Shown here: piece after piece, positions 1 to 8,216 of the stretch
Position numbering within the stretch: the first letter of the stretch is position 1
Layout: every line of letters begins with the position of its first letter
Source of the DNA: Chryseobacterium capnotolerans
GTDB lineage: Bacteria > Bacteroidota > Bacteroidia > Flavobacteriales > Weeksellaceae
Assembly: GCF_021278965.1 (NCBI RefSeq)
Contig: NZ_CP065589.1
Span: 1,493,001 to 1,557,000, forward strand
Direction: 5' to 3'
Length of the DNA stretch: 64,000 nt
Position numbers and translations under genes: made by a program
The notes under the pieces: model-generated
The model's input: the letters and a program-made list of their open reading frames with translations, nothing else
Told to the model about the DNA's origin: nothing
Databases searched by the model: none

Positions 1-173
1 TAGCTTTTGAGCATGATAGATGGTTTGACTTAGTAAGAACTGGTCAGGCACAAGCGGCAATGGCTGCAGATGGCGGTAAAAAATTCATCGTTGGAAAACA
101 TGAACTATTCCCACTTCCTTATGAATTTATCCTGGAAGCAGGAGGGCTGTCTCAGCAAAACCCAGGATACTAA
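1..173 (+). CDS. SusD/RagB family outer-membrane lipoprotein, C-terminal end
   Basis: Open from the window edge in the frame starting at base 3. The last 56 residues hold RWFDLVRTG followed by a HELFPLPYEFI segment and end in QNPGY, the usual C-terminus of SusD-like proteins (known of the family). SusD proteins are surface glycan-binding lipoproteins that lid a SusC TonB-dependent porin. The partner susC would lie upstream, outside the window. It is followed by a glucoamylase-family gene, an esterase and a GH3 beta-glucosidase, so it is the start of the visible part of a polysaccharide-utilisation locus. Only the C-terminus is visible, so the ligand cannot be read. Confidence 0.85.
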   Translation, partial: AFEHDRWFDLVRTGQAQAAMAADGGKKFIVGKHELFPLPYEFILEAGGLSQQNPGY

Positions 174-240
174 CATATAACCATAAACTAGAGGAGAGTG
201 AAAATTCTCCTCTAATTTTATAACCCATAACCCGATACCA

Positions 241-1631
241 ATGAAAAGGACCTTATTATCAATTGCCGTAACTTCTTTATTCTTTACTTATTCTTGTAAA
301 AATGCTCAGGTTTCCCAACCGGAAATTGTAAAAAATAATAGTGTGAAAAGTACCATCACAGATGAACAGTTGATGGATCAAGTACAGAAAGATGCCCTAA
401 AGTATTTCTGGGATTATGCAGAACCTAATTCTCTGCTAGGAAGAGAACGTTATCATGAAGATAATATCTACCCGGATAATGATAAACATGTCATCACAAC
501 CGGAGGTTCAGGATTTGGATTGGCAACTTTATTGGTAGGAGTAGAGAGAGGATTCGTTTCAAGAAAAGAAGCGGTGAAAAGATTGACTCATATCATGGAT
601 TTTCTGGCAAAAGCAGACCGTCATAAAGGCGCATGGTCACATTGGATTAATGGGGAAACGGGAAAAACAGTTCCTTTTGGGAAAAAGATAATGGCGGAGA
701 TCTTGTAGAAACCGCTTTTCTTACCTCAGGAATATTAATGGTTCGTGAATACTTTAAAAATGGAAATGCTGAAGAAAAAGCCTTAGCAGCAAAATGTGAT
801 GAACTTTGGAAAGGAATTCAATGGAACTGGTACACCAAAGGTGGAGAAAAAGTATTGTACTGGCACTGGTCTCCGGAATACCAATGGGAAATGAACTTTC
901 CACTGGAAGGTTACAATGAATGTTTAATTACCTATATCCTTGCCGCATCTTCACCTACCTATTCCATAGATGCTGAAACATATTATAAAGGCTGGACCCG
1001 AAATGGAACTTACCTTACCGACAAAACAAAATATGGATTACCTCTGTATGTAAAACACAACTATGCCGAAGAATATGGCGGGCCGCTTTTCTGGGCTCAA
1101 TATTCATACGTTGGGCTTGACCCGACAGGGTTATCTGATAAACTGGTGAAAAACTACTTTGATATTAATAAGAATCAAACTCTTATCGATTATAAATACT
1201 GTGTTGAAAATCCAAAACAATGGAAAGGGTATGGACCTAATTATTGGGGATTAACAGCCGGATATACAAGAAATAAGGATGGAAGTACCGGCTATACCGC
1301 TCACATGCCAGGAAATGACAATGGAGTAATAACACCAACTGCCGCTTTGAGCAGTTTCCCATACACACCAAAAGAATCCATGAATTTTTTAAGGTTCATC
1401 TATACCCAAAAACCCGAATTCATTGGATCTGCCGGCCCTTACGATGCAACATCCATCAATTATAACAATTGGTTTACCCCAAGATACCTGGCTATCGATC
1501 AGGGAACAATAGCTCCTATGATAGAAAACTACAGAACAGGCTTCTTATGGAAGTTGTTTATGAATGCTCCCGAAATTCAACAAGGATTAAAAAAACTGAG
1601 CTTTCAATCTACTAAGTATGGAATAAAATAA
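241..1631 (+). CDS. glucoamylase-family (GH144-like) lipoprotein, reading frame broken
   Basis: The 5' frame (241-708) starts with a lipoprotein signal, lipobox FTYSC with Cys19. The 3' frame (738-1631) continues the same protein. The break is at the A5 run after GGG near 682-687: one extra A gives GKKDNGGDLVETAFL and joins both frames into about 463 residues. Segments WSHWINGETGKTVPFG, HWSPEYQWEMNFPLEGYNE and YGGPLFWAQYSYVGLDP match the PF10091 glucoamylase-like family, which includes endo-beta-1,2-glucanases of GH144. I infer periplasmic or surface cleavage of a beta-glucan, with the GH3 enzyme downstream finishing the oligosaccharides. The frameshift may be a sequence error, because other genes here show the same fault. 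Confidence 0.85.
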
Positions 1632-1674
1632 TTGATTAGAAGAGGTTCGTAAAGACAACTTCAATCAATGATAA

Positions 1675-1757
1675 AAAATAAGCTCGCAGATTTGGCTGTT
1701 ACCACAGATTTTGAATAGGACTCAAACACAATAATCTGCATAATCAGCGAGAGAAAC
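1675..1757. repeat. interspersed 'Cgcagat' intergenic repeat
   Basis: The 167-base gap between the glucoamylase-like gene and the esterase holds a stretch with 'ctcgcagattt', 'accacagatttt' and 'aatctgcataatcagcgaga'. Similar words recur between genes at 30835-30915 and 40535-40565. This looks like a degenerate dispersed repeat common in Chryseobacterium intergenic DNA. No gene is visible in it. Confidence 0.4.
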
Positions 1758-1798
1758 AAAATCAAATCCAAAGGCTTTAACCAAAACCTAATATCACT

Positions 1799-2500
1799 AT
1801 GAATTTAAAACACATTCCCCTTTTATTGCTGCCGTTTTCCTTACAGCTTAATGCCCAGGAAATAAAAGCAGAACTGAACAAAGAGTTTAAACGGCAGGAA
1901 AAAATGTCCTATATATTGGATTATCCTAAGAATACAAAAGGAAATGTACCATTAATCGTTTTTCTTCACGGTTCAGGAGAAAGAGGAAATAATCTGGAGC
2001 TGGTAAAGGCCCACAGCCCTTTCACTTATAAAAATCTGATCAAAGAACCTGTTGCTATTTTGGCTCCACAGTGTCCGGCAGATAGCTGGTGGGACACCGT
2101 TACAGTATATAATCTGATCAAGGAAATCCAGAAAAAATATAAAATTGATGCCTCCAGAATTTACCTTACAGGACTTTCTATGGGAGGTTGGGGAACATTA
2201 AAGCTGGCCATGGAACATCCTGAAATGTTTGCGGCAGTAGCTTCAGTTTGTGCCCCTACCGATCAGGTGATGACGGCCAATATTCAACAGTTTAAAGATT
2301 TGAATATGAAAATATTCCATGGTGGAATGGATGATATTGTATTGCCGGAAAATGCTTTCAAATTTTATCAGAAACTTCATCCTGTAAATCCAACAGCAGA
2401 ATTGGTGATCTTCCCGAATGATAATCATAACTCTTGGGATTCTACATATTCAAATCCGCAGTTGTATGAATGGATGCTGTCTAAAAAGAAAGAAAAATAA
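1799..2500 (+). CDS. secreted alpha/beta-hydrolase (carboxylesterase or prolyl-oligopeptidase-like)
   Basis: A 233-residue protein with a cleavable signal peptide (to about residue 20, ending LNAQ). The catalytic triad can be read: nucleophile Ser in GLSMGGWG (about residue 126), Asp in GGMDDIVLP, His in NDNHNSW, and an oxyanion-hole segment FLHGSGERG. This fits the dienelactone-hydrolase/phospholipase-esterase branch of the fold. It sits between two glycosidase genes on the same strand, so it may remove acyl groups from the glycan handled by this locus; that role is inferred. Gaps of 167 and 73 bases to its neighbours leave operon membership open. Confidence 0.85.
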   Translation: MNLKHIPLLLLPFSLQLNAQEIKAELNKEFKRQEKMSYILDYPKNTKGNVPLIVFLHGSGERGNNLELVKAHSPFTYKNLIKEPVAILAPQCPADSWWDTVTVYNLIKEIQKKYKIDASRIYLTGLSMGGWGTLKLAMEHPEMFAAVASVCAPTDQVMTANIQQFKDLNMKIFHGGMDDIVLPENAFKFYQKLHPVNPTAELVIFPNDNHNSWDSTYSNPQLYEWMLSKKKEK

Positions 2501-2573
2501 TAGGAATATGAGTTTCGTACAACGAAAGAAGACTCCATAAAAATCAAAACAATAATAATAAGAAGATAGATTT

Positions 2574-4900
2574 ATGAAAAAGTTAATTGTACTTGCAACC
2601 CTGGCCCTTTCGCCGGTATTTTCTGCTCAGGAAATGGTGGATAAACCAGTACAGTCTTACCAGACTGCTCAATACCAGGCCAAGAAAAAAGCCTTTGTAG
2701 ATAATCTTTTATCTAAAATGACATTAGATGAAAAAATCGGACAGCTGAACCTTCCAACCTCTGGTGATTTTACTACCGGGATGGCTCAGAGTTCAGATAT
2801 CGGAAAAAAAGTAGAGCAGGGATTAGTAGGAGGATTATTCAATATAAAAGGAGCAGATAAAATTAAAGCAGTTCAGAAAGTGGCTGTTGAAAAAAGCCGA
2901 CTGAAAATTCCTATGATCTTCGGAATGGATGTGATCCATGGATATGAAACAACATTTCCCATTCCGTTAGGATTAGCCGCATCATGGGATATGAATCTGG
3001 TACAGCAGTCTGCAAAAATTGCCGCTAGAGAAGCAGCTTCTGATGGGATTAACTGGACATTTTCGCCAATGGTAGATATTTCCCGTGAACCAAGATGGGG
3101 AAGAGTGTCTGAAGGTTCCGGTGAAGATCCGTATTTAGGAAGTGAGATCTCAAAAAACATGGTATATGGTTATCAGGGGAAAGACCTTGCTAATGGTACA
3201 AATATATTAGCGTGTGTAAAACACTTTGCATTGTATGGAGCTGGAGAATCCGGAAGAGATTACAATACTGTTGATATGAGCCATGTAAGAATGTTCAACG
3301 AATATTTTCCACCTTACAAAGCTGCTGTAGATGCTGGAGTAGCTTCCGTAATGGCTTCTTTTAATGAAGTAGACGGAGTTCCGGCTACAGGAAGCAGATG
3401 GCTTCAGACTGAGGTGCTGAGAAATCAATGGAAATTCAAAGGCTTCGTAGTAACTGACTATACCGGAATCAATGAAATGGTTGATCATGGAATGGGAGAT
3501 CTACAGCAGGTTTCAGCGCTGGCCCTAAAGGCAGGGGTTGATATGGATATGGTAGGAGAGGGCTTTTTAACCACTTTAAAAAATCTCTATCCGAAGGAAA
3601 AGTTACCCAGGCAGAAATTGATATGGCTGCGAGACGAATTCTTGAAGCAAAATATGACTTAGGTCTTTTCGATAATCCATACAAGCATGGGGATGCAAAA
3701 CTTGCTTCCAAAGAAGTGTACAATATGGAAAATCGTAATGTTGCAAGAAACGTTGCGGCCCAGTCAATGGTTTTATTGAAAAATGAAAATCAGGTATTAC
3801 CTTTAAAAAAATCAGGAACGGTTGCGGTAATCGGACCCTTGGTGAATAACTCTATGAACATGGCCGGAACCTGGAGCGTTGCTACAAAACACAGTGTTTC
3901 AGTTAACTTAATGCAGGGACTTCAGGCCAACTATGGTAAAGAAGTAAAATTCCTTTCTGCTAAAGGAGCCAACATCGATTACGATGCAAAGCTGGAAGAA
4001 ATCTATGCAGCTCACGGAAAGAAAACCGACAGAGATAACCGTTCCAAAGAAGAATTGTTAAAAGAAGCGGTAGACGTTGCCAATAAAGCAGATGTTATTG
4101 TTCTGGCGATCGGAGAATCAGCAGAGATGAGTGGAGAATCTTCATCAAGATCAGAAATCACTATTCCTCAGTCACAAGTTGACCTGTTAAACGAGTTGAA
4201 AAAGACCGGAAAACCAATTGCAATGATTCTTTTCACTGGCAGACCATTAGCATTAACAAACGTGAAAGACACTCCTGATGCCATCCTTAACGCGTGGTTC
4301 CCAGGTTCAGAAGCTGGAAATGCTATGGCTGATGTCCTTTTGGGAAAAGTAAACCCGTCAGGAAAATTACCAATGACGTTCCCAAGAAGTTTAGGGCAGA
4401 TTCCTATTTATTATAATGCTAAAAATACAGGCCGTCCGCTAGATCAGAAATTGACGGATAAATGTGAATACCAAAGATTTCGTTCCAATTATATGGATGA
4501 GTGTAATACACCTTTGTATGCATTCGGATACGGATTGAGCTATACAAAATTCAATTACTCTGACATCAGTATTTCCAATACCAATCCAAAGGGTAACCAG
4601 GAAATTCAAGCGTCCGTTACAGTAACCAATTCCGGAAACTATGATGGTGCTGAGGTTGTTCAGCTGTACATCAGAGACATGGTGGGAAGTATTACAAGAC
4701 CTGTAAAAGAACTCAAAGGTTTCCAGAAAATATTTTTGAAAAAAGGAGAATCGAAAAAAGTAACCTTTACCATCACTCCTGAAAATCTGAAGTTCTACAA
4801 TGGAGATTTAAAATATGACTGGGAATCAGGAGATTTCGATATTATGATTGGAACTAGTTCCGATGAGGTGAAGCATTCAAAGATCAATTGGACAAAGTAA
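2574..4900 (+). CDS. bglX: periplasmic beta-glucosidase, GH3 (BglX-like), reading frame broken
   Basis: The N-terminal frame (2574-3662) has a signal peptide (MKKLIVLATLALSPVFSAQ) and the GH3 TIM barrel, including GMDVIHGYETTFPIPLG and the nucleophile Asp295 in FVVTDYTG. The C-terminal frame (3623-4900) carries the alpha/beta sandwich (GESAEMSGESSSRSEI) and a fibronectin-III-like domain (ELKGFQKIFLKKGESK). One extra A in the A6 run at 3577-3582 joins them (LKKSLSEGKVTQAEIDMAARRI), giving about 775 residues, a normal length. The enzyme releases terminal glucose from beta-glucosides and is a logical last step for this glucan locus. The frameshift is probably a sequence error, but a true null allele cannot be excluded. 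Confidence 0.9.
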
Positions 4901-4993
4901 AAGAAGAGATTTTTTTTCACAGTAATGTGTTTTATGATTTTTTTGGCATGATTTTTATTAATATCCTGCTCAGTTATCATAAATACAAACAAC

Positions 4994-5383
4994 ATGAAAA
5001 AAACAATTGTATTGAGCGCAATGTTCCTTGGTACCTTAGCATTCGCACAACAAACACCGGTATTAGGTGGCGATAAAGATGCTCACGGATGTATCGGTTC
5101 AGCAGGATATACGTATTCACAGATCAAGAAAAACTGTGTAAGAACTTTTGAAGAAAAAATCAAATTAAAAGAGGTTGCTACAAAAGGAGATTATATCGCA
5201 GCGGTTATTTTCAGTAAAGACATGAAGAAAGCTGAAGTTTTTGTTAAAGATGCTGAAGGAGGAAGTATTATTCTTACCAGAGCAGGAAAAGCAAAAGCTT
5301 GGAAAAAAGATGGGTATGTACTGACTCCTTACAAAAAAAGCGGTTATCAGCTTAAAAAGGACAATGTAGTGATCTATCAATAA
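4994..5383 (+). CDS. small secreted protein, HGC-SAGY family, copy 1
   Basis: A 129-residue protein with a signal peptide ending AFAQQ. The mature part starts with PVLGGDKDAHGCIGSAGYTYS, has two Cys (HGC and NCV) likely to form a disulfide, and ends KKDNVVIYQ. The HGCxxSAGYxxSxxxxxC pattern recurs in Bacteroidota exported proteins without known function. A paralog follows at 5563 with about 60% identity, so this is a tandem duplication. Each copy has its own terminator, so the two are separate units. I do not recognise a function. Confidence 0.8.
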   Translation: MKKTIVLSAMFLGTLAFAQQTPVLGGDKDAHGCIGSAGYTYSQIKKNCVRTFEEKIKLKEVATKGDYIAAVIFSKDMKKAEVFVKDAEGGSIILTRAGKAKAWKKDGYVLTPYKKSGYQLKKDNVVIYQ

Positions 5384-5406
5384 AATCAGATTCTCAAAGA
5401 AAATCA

Positions 5407-5432
5407 AGTCACTCGAAGGAGTGGCTTTTTTT
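5407..5432 (+). terminator. intrinsic terminator after HGC-SAGY copy 1
   Basis: Stem agtcactc / gagtggct (one G-U pair) with loop gaag, followed by a run of seven T. It ends transcription 24 bases after the stop codon. Confidence 0.85.
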
Positions 5433-5562
5433 GTAAAATTAATTCACATAAAATAGAATTCATAGACTACTTAGAACGAGAATATTTTTCGTAACTAAGA
5501 ATGAATTAGTATCTTTATTTCCAAAATACTTTTACCAAACTGAAAACATTAATAATTTAAAT

Positions 5563-5976
5563 ATGAAAAAACCAATTTTATTGAGCATGATGTTCCTGGG
5601 ATCTTTAGCTTTAGCCCAACAAAAAGCCCCTGTTTTGGGAGGTGATAGGGATGTTCATGGTTGTATAGGCTCTGCGGGGTATACGTATTCACAACTCAGA
5701 AATAATTGTATAAAGGTTTTCGCACAGAAAATTAAATTAAAAGAAGTTGGCTCAGATAAAAGCTATACTACTATGACGGCTGTTATTTTTAGTAAAGATA
5801 TGAAGCAGGCAGAAGTTTTTATTCCGGAGGGAAACGCAAAAAGCATTCTCCTTGATAGAGAAGGAAAAAGTAAAATCTGGAAAAGTGGAAGCTATATTAA
5901 AGAGACCTATGTATTAACACCTTACAAAAAAACAGGCTACCAGATTAAAAAAGATGATGTAGTAATCTATCAATAA
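5563..5976 (+). CDS. small secreted protein, HGC-SAGY family, copy 2
   Basis: A 137-residue paralog of the preceding gene, with signal peptide MKKPILLSMMFLGSLALAQQ and the same HGCIGSAGYTYS core, second Cys in NNCIKVF, and the same KKDDVVIYQ end. Compared with copy 1 it has a small insertion (SYIKET) before VLTPYKK. An AT-rich upstream region with a possible -7 box (tatcttta near 5512) suggests its own promoter. Function unknown. The duplicate may reflect dosage or divergence of a secreted or envelope protein. Confidence 0.8.
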   Translation: MKKPILLSMMFLGSLALAQQKAPVLGGDRDVHGCIGSAGYTYSQLRNNCIKVFAQKIKLKEVGSDKSYTTMTAVIFSKDMKQAEVFIPEGNAKSILLDREGKSKIWKSGSYIKETYVLTPYKKTGYQIKKDDVVIYQ

Positions 5977-5998
5977 AATGATATTTTCTAAGAAAATT

Positions 5999-6025
5999 AA
6001 ACCACTCGAATAGGGTGGTTTTTTT
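5999..6025 (+). terminator. intrinsic terminator after HGC-SAGY copy 2
   Basis: Stem aaccac / gtggtt with a short loop, followed by five T. Confidence 0.75.
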
Positions 6026-6508
6026 ATGAATTGAGATCTCAGATCTTAAAATATTTTCAGGAGCCTGATCCCGCTATCCACTCATACTCCTCACGCCATC
6101 TCCCTTGCCCTGAGCGTAGCCAAAGGGCCAACTCCATGCTGCGGGGTAACCGTTTCTATCGGGGCTATTTTATGAGTAATAAGTAATGAGTAATAAATGA
6201 TATTGTTGTTAAGTATCTATGGCTTATTTTTATTTTAACATCAATAGTAACTATCATTCTTATCTTAATTGATCGAAGATGTCTTAAATGTATATCACTT
6301 TAGTTAAAACCTAAAATGAAAAAGCCATCTCAAAAATTAAGTCAGAGATTAATTTACTTTTTTCAAGAATTTTTGATTGGGTTGTTAAAATACGTCAGGT
6401 TCTGTCGCTATGCCGTAGTAGATTTGTATGATCAATGAAGGATGATGCAAATGCAATGAAGGGTCTTTATTCATGGAAATATTTCATGTTAAATCACATA
6501 AATATGAC
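6026..6508. other. gene-free region upstream of the Rhs operon
   Basis: About 480 bases without a convincing gene. It has a GC-richer patch (6060-6165), partial TGAGTAA heptamer units near 6172-6200 like those at 30499, and AT-rich DNA leading to the promoter. The patch could be a remnant of an interspersed repeat. No RNA gene was recognised. Confidence 0.5.
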
Positions 6509-6536
6509 TTGTGTAATGTAAAAAATTTTAAATTTG
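6509..6536 (+). promoter_or_regulatory. Bacteroidota-type promoter of the Rhs operon
   Basis: TTG at 6509-6511 and TAAATTTG at 6529-6536 are separated by 17 bases, an exact fit to the flavobacterial -33 TTG / -7 TAnnTTTG consensus. The ATG at 6581 leaves a leader of roughly 38 bases. The next three genes have gaps of 13 and 8 bases and probably share this promoter. Confidence 0.75.
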
Positions 6537-6580
6537 CAAAAATTTGAAAAGACTAATACTCAACTCAAAACAACACGGGA

Positions 6581-8203
6581 ATGAAAAAACTTTATTTTAG
6601 TGCATGTACGCTATGCACCATTCTGGGACTGTCTGCCCAGGAAGTTCTCTGGCAAAAAGATATCCAATCCTCTACCCAGGATTTTCTAAGTCAGGTGACC
6701 ACAACAATCGATCAGCAATACCTTATCACAGGAAGTTCTATACAGTCAGGAAGTGGGAAGCTGGAGGCTGGAAGTAAGCAGAACAACGGTTATGATTTCC
6801 ATTTGGTGAAACTTAACCAACAGGGAGAACAGGCCTGGGAAAAGTATTTCTCAGGAAATAATCATGATTATCTCTCTGCCACGGTATCTACCCAGGATGG
6901 CGGATTTCTTGTAGCCGGAACTTCATATTCAGGAAAAGGCCTGGATAAGAAAGAGGATTCCAAAGGCGGATCTGATATGTGGCTGATCCGAATCAATGAA
7001 TTCGGGGATGAATTATGGCAGAAAACTCTGGGAACCGCTTCAGATGAAGAAGCCAAAGCAGTGATCCAAACTACAGATCTAGGCTTCTTTATTGCCGGAA
7101 ATGTTCAAAACTCCTCCAAAGGCTATGGTTCCAAAGATGTCTGGATCACAAGACTCGACAAAGACGGAAAAGAACTCTCTCAATTGATCATAGGTGGAAA
7201 AGGGTTGGATGAAGTAGAAAAAATGATTCCAACAAGAGATGGCGGAGCCTTATTGGGAATATATTCCAGGAGTTCCGAGGTTAAGGATTCTGGGGTTAGA
7301 AATCCTGAAAGTAAATCTTCGACTGGAAATCCTGCAACCCAAAACCTGATATCTGCTGCCTCAAAACAAAGCTACAACTTCGGTGAAGGCGACTACTGGA
7401 TTGTCAAACTGGACAAAAACGGAAAAGTAGAATGGGAAAAGAACTTTGGAGGGAAAGGAGACGATCATATCAGAACCCTGGCTTTAACTTCAAACGGCTA
7501 TATCATTGGCGGTGAATCGAGATCCGAAAGATCCGGAAACAAAACCGTCGGCATTGAAGAAGGCACAGACCTATGGCTGATTTCACTGAATGAAAGAGGT
7601 GATGAGCAGTGGCAGAAATCCTACAACTTCAAAAACCGTGATATCCTCATGGGAATGAGTGTGATTCATTCTTCAGATGACAAGTCTTCAAAAGGAATTT
7701 TATTAGGGGGCTACACCCAAGCTGAAGGAAGATTAGAAAAAGATGATGAGACCTTCTGGATGCTATATCTGGACGCAAATGGCAATGAGCAGTGGAGAAA
7801 ACACGTCGCAGGAGAATCCAGACAGAAAGAAGAGCGGCTTTCAGACCTGAAATTAAACAGAGACGGTTCCATTGTATTAGCCGGAACCAGTGCCAAAGAA
7901 TTAGGCAAAGAAAACTGGAAGATTGTAAAGCTGGGTGACAAGCAGGTGAGTGATCTGATTGCTAAATATGATATCAAGATCTACCCGAATCCGGTATCAG
8001 ACTATGCCTATGTAGAAATCGGCTTTGATTTTAAAGAAGCTGATATTATGCTGTATGATATGAGCGGAAGACAACTTCAGAGCTTAAAAACCAAGAACAG
8101 GGTGACTAAGATTGATACTCAGGCTTTGGTGCAGGGTGCTTATTTAGTGACGATAAAAACTGATAATAATAAAACAGCGAATGCAAAGCTGATTAAAAAG
8201 TAA
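6581..8203 (+). CDS. T9SS type A sorting-domain protein with beta-propeller-like repeats
   Basis: 540 residues with a signal peptide (ends LGLSAQ). Six or so repeats of the form DGGFLVAGTS...GGSDMWLIRINEFGDELWQK resemble SBBP/Kelch-like propeller blades of secreted Bacteroidota proteins. The last 75 residues (KIYPNPVSDYAYVEI... ending AKLIKK) are a type A sorting domain that directs export and cell-surface attachment by the type IX system. It is the first gene of the operon and lies 13 bases before the Rhs partner, which suggests that it works with the Rhs protein on the surface. A run at 6741-6770 (residues SGSGKLEAGSK) resembles a dispersed 'ggaagctggaag' repeat found between genes in this window. 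Confidence 0.85.
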   Translation: MKKLYFSACTLCTILGLSAQEVLWQKDIQSSTQDFLSQVTTTIDQQYLITGSSIQSGSGKLEAGSKQNNGYDFHLVKLNQQGEQAWEKYFSGNNHDYLSATVSTQDGGFLVAGTSYSGKGLDKKEDSKGGSDMWLIRINEFGDELWQKTLGTASDEEAKAVIQTTDLGFFIAGNVQNSSKGYGSKDVWITRLDKDGKELSQLIIGGKGLDEVEKMIPTRDGGALLGIYSRSSEVKDSGVRNPESKSSTGNPATQNLISAASKQSYNFGEGDYWIVKLDKNGKVEWEKNFGGKGDDHIRTLALTSNGYIIGGESRSERSGNKTVGIEEGTDLWLISLNERGDEQWQKSYNFKNRDILMGMSVIHSSDDKSSKGILLGGYTQAEGRLEKDDETFWMLYLDANGNEQWRKHVAGESRQKEERLSDLKLNRDGSIVLAGTSAKELGKENWKIVKLGDKQVSDLIAKYDIKIYPNPVSDYAYVEIGFDFKEADIMLYDMSGRQLQSLKTKNRVTKIDTQALVQGAYLVTIKTDNNKTANAKLIKK

Positions 8204-8216
8204 AAAAACATTAATC

